From NCBI GenBank assembly GCA_945643635.1, contig CALZFC010000168.1:1-64000 (forward strand): a stretch of 64,000 nt of DNA, read 5' to 3'. Origin of the DNA: Allodiplogaster sudhausi. Lineage: Eukaryota > Nematoda > Chromadorea > Rhabditida > Diplogasteridae. Positions 56,804 to 64,000 of this stretch are shown here, piece after piece (the first letter of the stretch is position 1; every line of letters begins with the position of its first letter). The translations under genes were made by a program, and so were the position numbers. The notes beneath the pieces were generated by a model. That model saw only the letters and a program-made list of their open reading frames with translations, was not told where the DNA came from and searched no databases.

Positions 56804-56990
56804 AAGAAAAAGCAACGAACGACGAAGCTAATATGTTTCGCCCTAGGTGCCGTCATCTCCGATCTCCTCCTCACAATGCTCACCATTCTCCTCTTCCAGC
56901 TCATCACGCTTTCCTCGGACATTTTCTCCAATATTGGATTCGAAAGCTCTTTTCATGCTCTATACAGCTCTGTTGGTTTGGTTCTGATAA
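56804..56990 (+). other. Possible C-terminal exon of a GPCR (TM6-TM7)
   Basis: One frame runs from just after a stop through KKKQRTTKLICFALGAVISD, a strongly hydrophobic stretch LLLTMLTILLFQLI, a short loop, and a second hydrophobic stretch ending GLVLIK and a stop. A basic loop followed by two membrane segments is what the end of a rhodopsin-like or Srsx-like receptor looks like. No matching upstream exons were found; it could be chance. Confidence 0.3.
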
Positions 56991-57666
56991 AATGAGGAAT
57001 ACATGGTCTGAGCTCCCTCAAATTTTAAAGTCCATAAAAATTGAATGTAGGGCATTTTCACTTTTTTTGCATAGACATCTTGCCTATTGAGATGTAAAGT
57101 TTCATTACTACCTATTACTACCTCTCAACAATGCGCGGCGCAGAGGCCCCAGAGCCCCATATTTCAAGCCTTCGTAGGAAACGAAAAAGCATTTTCCTAT
57201 TACTCTACCGCGTCGATTCGATTCTTCATACCAGAATGCACCTATAAGGACCTTTCGAACAGAATCCAAGCTGGCGCTTATATCACCTCCGCTTTGATTC
57301 GTTTTTATTTATAGCAGACGATATTGCCTAACAATAAGCTGTGCTTCGTGCTCCATATTCATTTTTTTCTTTTTCTGCGTATATACATACATGTATGCCG
57401 GTTTGCGATGATTCTTTATTGAAATCATTCTCTCGCTGCCGTTCTTCTGTGCGGCCGGTCCTCTATAGCGCTCCTTCCCTCCTCACCTGAGCCCAGCTAC
57501 ACAGTGCAGCTCAAGCTTCAGCCAGTGTGCCTTTGGCTTACTCTCTTTTTAAGGCACCCTATCAGGTTACGATATCCCGTATGACGTCCTCTCTTTCCGA
57601 CCACTCCTAGCTGATATCCCTTGGGCCGGGGAACGTTTCGATTGATCTACTGGCTCCTATACAGTT

Positions 57667-58695
57667 ATGACATTGGAAAATGCTTCTTCTTCTTCTCTCC
57701 TGCCTAAGCCCCTCTCGCCTCTTCCCTCGTTTGCCGAGCTTTTACAGAGACGGCCGAAGCGGCTCCGTCCCGATGCCGATCCTGACACCGAAGAGGCACT
57801 CGACGATCGTCTCTCGTATGGCCCACAAGCTCGACGCTCTCATTGCCGCCTTGAACGACAAGGACAACCAGATCGTTAGCTCGACCTCTCTCATCTACGA
57901 GAAGGAGAAGCGACTTTCTTCCCTGGAGGCAGCCAATTCTGACTTGAATGCTCGTGTTGATTCTCTTTCTGCTTTGCTTGATACTTATCCTCCTCCGCGG
58001 AATTCCGATGTTGCCGACACCATCATGTCATCCCCCGTTTCCTCACAGGTTGCCTCCAATGCCCCACCCAAGCCGATTCCTTCCGCTCCCACCACCTCTG
58101 CCCCTCCTCCTCCCCCCTCCTCCTCTCTCCCTTCCGCGCCCACTTGGGATTTCAATCATGAGACGGAGGAGGAAAAGTCTGACCGCACCGAGCGGCGTCG
58201 GTCAGTAGTTGTTGCCGGTGTTGACTAGGCGTTGGTTCGGCAAGCCAAAAAGCCCTCTTCTACTATGACGTTATCTGTCGCATCCTTTCCTATCTCGACA
58301 TCTGCGCTCTCCCCCTTGCCGTCTATCCTCTCCCCTCTCGTGGCTCCCCGACCGCCCTTCTCAAGGTCGTCTTCCCCAACTCCGCTGTTCAGCAACAAAT
58401 GATTAAGTTTGCCTATCGCCTAGGCCGCTCGAATGCTTTCTACCATTGCTCTGTCCGTCCGTCGCTTACCCTCGCCCAGAGAGGCATCAAGCCTTCCTCC
58501 CCTCGCTCCCTACCCGATTACTCCAAGTTCTATCCACGCGCGAATCTTCTCGCCCTCATTCCAGACCAACACATCATCCCCAATCGAATCGGCACTCTAA
58601 CCGTCAAGCCCTCTCTATCCCGGCCATCGCAATGCCGGCCCCTACTCCCCGGCCTCTTTCAACCTCTGGCCTCCTCTCAACTCACTACTAAATAG
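57667..58695 (+). pseudogene. LINE ORF1, frameshifted
   Basis: Begins MTLENASSSSLLPKPL, then must change frame near 57,790 to a Leu/Asp/Lys-rich, coiled-coil-like segment and a Pro/Ser-rich stretch. A stop at 58,226 follows VVVAGVD, and another frame continues through LLKVVFPNSAVQQQMIKFAY to VRPSLTLAQR. That last motif resembles the RRM-like nucleic-acid-binding domain found in ORF1 proteins of LINEs. At least two frameshifts and one stop. Confidence 0.65.
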
Positions 58696-58759
58696 CACCC
58701 CTCGTAGGCCATACAACACTCTTACTCCTCTGTCGCCCTCTCACACGCGTTCATGTTCG

Positions 58760-61190
58760 GTGCTGCTCTTCAATGCTAGATCAATTGTTAATAAGTCTGC
58801 AGAATTAGCGCATGTCTTAAAGAATTCTAATAGTATTATCGCTATCGTGGAGACTTGGCTATCTGCTAAGATACCAGAATCGTTCCTCTTAAATGGTAAT
58901 TCCAATTTCTTTGTCTACCGTTGCGACCGACCCGGCCGCAAAGGGGGAGGCGTGGCAATGATCATTCACCCTGCTATTTCATGCAAAGTTATTTCCTCCC
59001 TTTCTACCGCCTGTTCATTCGAGTTATTAGCATTGGATTTCTCATTTAACGGTAACCTCGTACGGTTTATTACTGTTTATCGCTCTCCTTCTGTCCCTGT
59101 CGAAAAGAACTCTATTTTAATCAAGTCTCTCCGGGATCTCTCAACTTGCCCGCACCCCTCCATCTTGTTAGGCGACTTTAATTACCCTGATCTTTACTGG
59201 TCTCTCCCCCATCCTCCCCAGGTCGGCAGTCCTTCCACCCACTCCAAACTATTTCTTGACTTTACCAACACTTCCTTCTTTGCCCAGTTGACACCTTCTA
59301 CAACCTATAACAGTCACATTTTAGATCTCGTTTTAAGTAAGGCCCCAATTTAGTCTCCACTGTTCAAGTAGGTCCTAATTTTGCCTCCTCTGATCACAAT
59401 TCTGTATCTTTTTCAATCTCGCTTACCTACAGTGCCCCATCTTTTACATATGTTAGAGACTATTATGTCCAAGCCAACACTTTTCTTCTTTCTTTCGGTT
59501 TCGCTGCTCCGTTCACTTTAATGTCAAATATAGACTCTATGTTTTCAATGCTCTCTTCAGCCCTCCGTTCTACGGAATCTCTTTTTGTCCCCTACAAACG
59601 AGTTAGCTTACACGGTGAACGCCTTCCTAGTCATATCCTTCGTCTGCAACGTAAACGCTATCAGCTTTGGCTCTTGTCCCTATCTAGTTCTTCTCATAGT
59701 GCAGAATTCGAAGCTATTAACGCCCGCTATAATAAGTCCGTTGAAAAATATGCCCGCAACGTCGAAAAACATATCATCAGTTCTAAGAATAATTCTCTGT
59801 TCTTTCGCTATATCCGCAATAGAACATCCTCTAAACCCCGTGGAATTGACACTCTTTCTAGCCCTTCTGGTAAGGATTGTTATGACGACATAGATAAAGC
59901 CGAGCTACTCGCCCAAACTTTTAGCAGTAGCTTTACCTTAGATAATGGCTCTCTCATAGGGGCGGGGTGGCCCAGTGGGGCGGGGTGGCCCAGTGGCAAG
60001 TGGCGCCGCTCTTCATTCGCTCCCTTGTCAAAAATGACAAGTTCGCCCCCCGCCTCGACCCGCGCTCGATCATCCCCAATTTCTATCAATCGACGCTGCG
60101 CCCTTAGAAACCGCTTGGCTGGCCGGGATAACATATGCCTAATCTTCGTCGGCCACTTAGACGAACCCGCCGGTGCCCATCGATCGCCCACCTCCATGTG
60201 ATAGATCCCCGTGTATTCCATCAACAGATTGGCCAACAGATACGTTTAAAGTTTTAAAGTTTTAATGGCTCTCTCCCGGCCCTTAATCCTTCTCCCCCTT
60301 ACTCTCCATCTCCTTTTCATCCTCTATACTGCCGACCTCCCTCCCCTTATATCCTCAATTGGTGCAACCGCTCGGTGTTTCGCAGATGATCTCAAAATAT
60401 TCCACTCATTCCATCCTAGTATTTCCCCTCTTGATCTACAACATGCAATAGACGCTGTTTCCTCTTGGGCTGACAACTGGCAGCTACCTCTAGCCATTGA
60501 TAAATGCTCTGTTTTAGATCTCGGTAGGGCAAATCCCCTCACTACCTACTATCTCACCGGTCGTCCTTTGTCTTCTGTCGACTCTGTACGCGATCATGGA
60601 ATAATGATAGATTCTAAGCTTTCTTTCTCTTCCCATTGTTACAAAATTGCTTCATCTGCCCTCTCTAAAGCCTATGTTATTCTACGCTCCCTCCGCACAA
60701 GGAATAAGGATGTATTATTGTTAGCCTATACTATCTATATTAGGTCTGGAAAATTGTACAACCGTCTACTTACATTCTCTTCTTAAGGATATTCGTATTC
60801 TAGAAAAAGTCCAAAAATTATTTTACAAGAATAGTATTTCGTCGATGTCTAGGATATGCTTCCGATTCTCTACCCCCTAGTGAGGAACGTAATCGCCTTT
60901 TACAAATTCCATCTCTTAAGTCGCGAAGAGACGATAATGACTTTACTTTAGCGCGCCGATTCATCTTTGGTCATAGGAAGCTATGCAATCGTTCTCCGCA
61001 TCATTTCCACTTTCGTAACTCTCGGACGCGTGGGCTCTCCTTCCAACTGGCCATTCCTACCACCCGCATCAAAGCCCGCTCCCAATCCCTCTTTATTCGT
61101 TCCGCGAAGTTATTTAATTCTATCGCCAAATCGATGTCCTTACCAGCCTCTCTTATCTCTTCTTACCGTGCTGTTCCGCGATGATTTGCG
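58760..61190 (+). pseudogene. LINE ORF2: endonuclease and truncated reverse transcriptase
   Basis: Endonuclease (58,760-59,353): NARS near residue 5, ETWL at 31-34, TVYRSP at 105-110, GDFN at 138-141; after a frameshift at about 59,350 the SDH catalytic motif lies at about 59,388. A linker runs to FTLDNGSL at 59,950, where a SINE-like element is inserted. Past it the sequence jumps, within about 60 bp, to the RT segment LLFILYTADL and the FADD active-site motif near 60,380, so RT blocks 1-4 are missing. The thumb-like region ends around 60,780 after a frameshift; the C-terminal motif SLFIRSAKLFNSI lies near 61,095. Not functional. Confidence 0.8.
59956..60262 (+). mobile_element. tRNA-like SINE inserted in the LINE, 13-bp target duplication
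   Basis: The 13-mer TAATGGCTCTCTC occurs at 59943-59955 and again at 60263-60275, bracketing 307 bp. The insert begins with two repeats of GGGGCGGGGTGGCCCAGTGG, an A-box-like TGGCCCAGTGG, has an AAGTTCGCCCCC-like B region, and ends with AAAGTTTT repeats, as expected for L1/CR1-type target-primed insertion. Confidence 0.85.
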
Positions 61191-61389
61191 TTTTATATCC
61201 TCCACATTTGTCGGACTATTCCATTCTATTCATCTTCTTTTATATATCTATTATTTCATCTTTACTCTAATTTCACAACCACGTGTCACTCCGGTTCCGT
61301 AAATAAAGTATAAGTATAAGTTTTAAGTAACTTATTTTCAATCGAAGAATAAGTCATGATGAATATAGATTTATTAGTACTTCTTTAGC

Positions 61390-62648
61390 TCATTGCCAAC
61401 TCTGCTTGAGCTGCTCAAAGTGTTGGTCGGCGACTATCTTTTTGTCGGTCGAGTCCGACGACTGTTGTTGGAGCATCTGTTGGGGGCCGAGCAGTTGGAG
61501 CCACCAGTCACGCCACTTCTCAACGATCGTCTGGCGCATCCGTCTAATTGTAGGGAAATATTGACTTGGAAAAGAATTTTTAACGATTAGATTTATCTAA
61601 TATTTATCGCTTAATTTTGTCAAATAGGAATTAATTACTTTTGTCAAATAGTTAAATATTACTTTTATTTATACAAAATATCGACAGCAAACTAATACAC
61701 TATATATATCGACTTTTGCAAAGACCAAAGGAATTAAAGTGCCCGATTAAAAACGTCCCACATGTTAGAATTGTCACAGTCTTCAGCAAGGTAAGAGAAC
61801 TGGACAAGAAAAATTCTCAAACTTATTTTGTTATGCCTTCGTGATTCGGAAAACGTGTCGTGTATCATGTGAACATGCTTGTACTTAATTATGCTGAAAA
61901 TGGAAAAGATAAGACATTTTTCAACCTACAAATGGTGCCCGAGCAAACTAGAAGCAATTGGAAATATGATCTTGAAAAAAATATCGTGAGAAAAGGAAAA
62001 CCTGTGTTTTAGCATGAAGATGCAAGCGCAGACGCATGCATTAAACGTGTGAAGCTGAAAGTGTTTAAGATCAGTATCCTTGTTCATGAATTTATTGTTA
62101 GTATTCATCGCTTTCCTTTTTTTGGTCGTTATTTTAAAGGTTTAAGCTTTTGAACAAAACAAATTTCTAATCGCTGCATTGACACTCGTTGAACTATCTG
62201 AAGAAATGAATAAAAAGTTACAAACTGATGAGTAAAAAAAGCCAAATTTTCTTCGTTGACAACCTCTGTGACATGTGGTACATATGTACTGAGATATTAG
62301 AAAGAAGCATCATCAAAGAGGCATTCGCGTTTATTGTCAAAATGAATAGTGAATGAAGGAAAAAGTCACTTGTTGATTTGTTATCATTTATCGATTGATT
62401 ATTGAGATTAAGAAAGAAAAAGATCAACTTTAAGGCCTGTTTAACAAATGTGTCTGTGTATTTGACTAGCCGAGTAAAAGAAGACGTTGCGGAGATAGAA
62501 AGGCGGATTCCATGGCAGGTTCACATCGAGGATGTCGAGGATCAACGCGACGCCCGAAAGCTGCGCGACACACTTGTTCGCTGCGCTCACGACACTCACG
62601 TAGAGCGCACATCGGTTCAGGCTCACCACTTCGGACATCTAGAAAGGG

Positions 62649-62680
<32 letters not shown>

Positions 62681-62714
62681 AAGAGAGAGTGAGAGAGACA
62701 GGACAGAGAGAAAA

Positions 62715-62767
<53 letters not shown>

Positions 62768-62783
62768 GAGAGAGAGAACAAGT

Positions 62784-62826
<43 letters not shown>

Positions 62827-62829
62827 GAC

Positions 62830-62879
<50 letters not shown>

Positions 62880-62941
62880 GAGAGAGAGAACCAGTGAGAG
62901 AAAGAGAGAGAGAGAGAGAGTGAGAGTGAGAGAGACAGGAC

Positions 62942-62990
<49 letters not shown>

Positions 62991-63053
62991 GAGACAGGGC
63001 AGAGAGTGAGAGAGAGAGAGAGAGAGAAATAGAGAGAGAGAACCAGTGAGAGA

Positions 63054-63093
<40 letters not shown>

Positions 63094-63220
63094 GAGAGAG
63101 AGAGAACCAGTGAGAGAAAAAGAGAGACAGAGAAAGAGAGACAGAGAGAGAAAGAGAGAGAGGCAGAGAGAGGGAGAGAAGATGTAGGAAAAGCGCGAGA
63201 GCGGAGAGAGAGATAGAGAT

Positions 63221-63261
<41 letters not shown>

Positions 63262-63858
63262 GAAATAGACATATTACTACTTTTAGACACATTCATCGAT
63301 TCGTCAGTTGTTGTTACCCCTTGTTCATAAAACAACAACTTAAAAACAAAGGTTTCACGGCTTTTTTTGTGCTCTAATAACTTCCTACCAAATGATTTGT
63401 TAGGTTCAATTTTTTTAAACGAGGGCCGGGCCGGGCCTCAAGGGTAAGCTGGCCGGGCCGTGCCAGGCCCGGACTCGGTCCGCTTTGGACATCCCTGGTT
63501 ACTGTTTTATTCTGATCAGTTAGAATACTTTACATATGTTTCTTTTTTTCAAATCAGATAATTCAGCCCATATCCAATGGGCATCTTGATACCTTTGGAA
63601 TAGCGGCTCAACTCAAAGCTTATGGAGAGTACAAAAAGGTAAATGTAAGAAAGGGAAAGAGGGAGAGAGAGAGAGAAAGAGAGAGAGAGAGGGAGAGAGA
63701 AAGAGAAAGAGAGAGAGGGAGAGATAAAGAGATCGAATAGACAGAGAGAGGAGGGAAAGAGAGAGTCTGACACAAACCTGATAACGAGAGTTCAAGCTGA
63801 CTCTGCCATACTGCAGCAGATAGCGCTTCCTGCTGTACTGATGAAGCAGAAAACTCAT
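61390..63858 (-). CDS. Sra-superfamily chemoreceptor, 3' part, continues off the right edge
   Basis: Exons 63858-63778, 62638-62471, 62054-62002 and 61543-61390 encode the last 151 residues (456 nt) in one frame. They correspond to the last four exons of the gene at 43,991: LLHQYSRKRYLLQYGRVSLN ... SRYQ, MSEVVSLNRCALYVS, LHTFNACVCACIF and a tail ending FEQLKQSWQ. Donor TCG|GCTAGT after the second exon repeats the apparent GC-AG intron of that paralog. The intron after the first of these exons is 1.1 kb, more than half of it GA repeat. Upstream exons (TM1-TM5) lie beyond 64,000 or were missed in the last 140 bp. Confidence 0.83.
62644..63260. repeat. Long (GA)n microsatellite
   Basis: About 615 bp of GA with AGAAAG, GACAGG and ACCAGTGAG interruptions recurring at intervals (higher-order pattern). 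On the coding strand it is CT and runs right up to the acceptor of the receptor exon at 62,638, acting as an oversized polypyrimidine tract. Confidence 0.92.
63407..63497 (-). mobile_element. GGCCC-rich hAT-like terminal fragment
   Basis: Ends GGACATCCCTG, the inverted form of a CAGGGATGTCC hAT-like terminus. The body matches 34,838-34,975 in reverse. Only one end is present. Confidence 0.5.
63655..63765. repeat. (GA)n microsatellite
   Basis: GA run just after the donor of the receptor exon at 63,778-63,858, the same position as the GA tract in the paralogous intron at 47,385-47,530. Confidence 0.9.
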
Positions 63859-64000
63859 CTGAAACCGAAAAGCCATTCTTAATTCGCGCCATTTTCTTCA
63901 TAAACAGCAAGAAAGAAATAGTGTAAGCCGTCTATAACAATTTTCATGAGAAGAAAGAGCAGATTATGGTGGAGTTGTATGTATGCTTGATAGTAGTTTT

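Larger units (their letters stand above)
55791..57419. other. Region with exon-like fragments of uncertain origin
   Basis: Holds two similar - strand exon-like blocks after TTCAG acceptors (from 56,307 and from 56,646), both ending near a GGCGCCGGCGCC palindrome, and a possible + strand receptor exon (56,804-56,990). No ACSL N-terminal exons recognised. The rest is AT-rich. Confidence 0.4.
57420..61320 (+). mobile_element. CR1/Jockey-like non-LTR retrotransposon (LINE), defective
   Basis: In order: GC-rich 5' leader (about 57,420-57,666), ORF1-like, AP-type endonuclease, linker, part of the reverse transcriptase and the C-terminal region, ending in a short TAAGTATAAG-type tail near 61,320. 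It is defective: several frameshifts, a SINE-like insertion, and loss of most of the RT fingers and palm. The 5' boundary is a guess from base composition, and no target duplication was found. Confidence 0.82.

Noticed and set aside
62466..63338. 290-codon - strand frame rich in Leu and Ser, and similar long frames at 27.1, 39.2, 47.4, 48.5, 48.9, 50.0 and 51.1 kb
   Set aside because: They are translations of GA/CT microsatellites; only short receptor exons at their edges are real.

Overview
The window reads as nuclear DNA from a nematode. The case rests on the right half: several seven-transmembrane receptor genes of the Sra superfamily (Sra/Srab/Srb/Sre type), a family known only from nematodes, with short exons, GT-AG introns (a few apparently GC-AG) and pyrimidine-rich acceptors ending in CAG. 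Non-LTR retrotransposon remains, MITEs, tRNA-derived SINE-like repeats and long GA/CT microsatellites complete a typical animal accessory region. No bacterial-type operon, ribosome binding site or CRISPR array is present.

Left part, 1-25.3 kb: one large tandem array of tRNA-Phe(GAA) sequences, 67 on the + strand and one on the - strand just after an orientation flip at about 24,826. Copies are spaced about 304 or about 472 bp apart; the two spacings together form a dimer of about 776 bp, and multi-kilobase blocks of dimers are duplicated again (offsets near 1,552, 4,617, 4,654 and 6,983 bp). I sort the copies into classes. Class A has a perfect cloverleaf. A' differs from A by a G53-U61 pair. 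B has a D-loop with CTG replacing the GG of positions 18-19, plus U61. C has the same D-loop defect, a T-stem mismatch and a weak terminator. D has a T-loop broken at positions 53-55 and a D-stem mismatch; D' has another D-stem mismatch. Eleven copies match the class A consensus exactly and look functional; most others look like co-amplified pseudogenes. The first 2.9 kb is peppered with one-base indels.

Middle and right, 25.3-64 kb: a chemoreceptor cluster. By matching exons between paralogs I could assemble three complete, in-frame genes: a + strand gene at 28.8-31.6 kb (8 exons, 323 aa), a - strand gene at 35.3-41.6 kb (10 exons, 339 aa) and a - strand gene at 44.0-50.2 kb (9 exons, 342 aa). 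There is also a deleted pseudogene at 32.4-33.3 kb (-) and the last four exons of a further gene at 61.4-63.9 kb (-) that runs off the right edge. Their introns host most mobile elements: a TACCG-ended MITE, a hAT-type MITE with an 8-bp target duplication, a GTTCATCT-repeat MITE, and a duplicated tRNA-like SINE inside an element of about 1.95 kb.

Between the last two receptor genes lie four exons of a long-chain acyl-CoA synthetase (55.2-55.8 kb, -), a possible C-terminal receptor exon (56.8-57.0 kb, +), and a CR1/Jockey-like LINE (57.4-61.3 kb, +). The LINE is internally deleted, frameshifted and broken by a SINE-like insertion flanked by a 13-bp target-site duplication. The stretch 50.2-55.0 kb shows only simple repeats.
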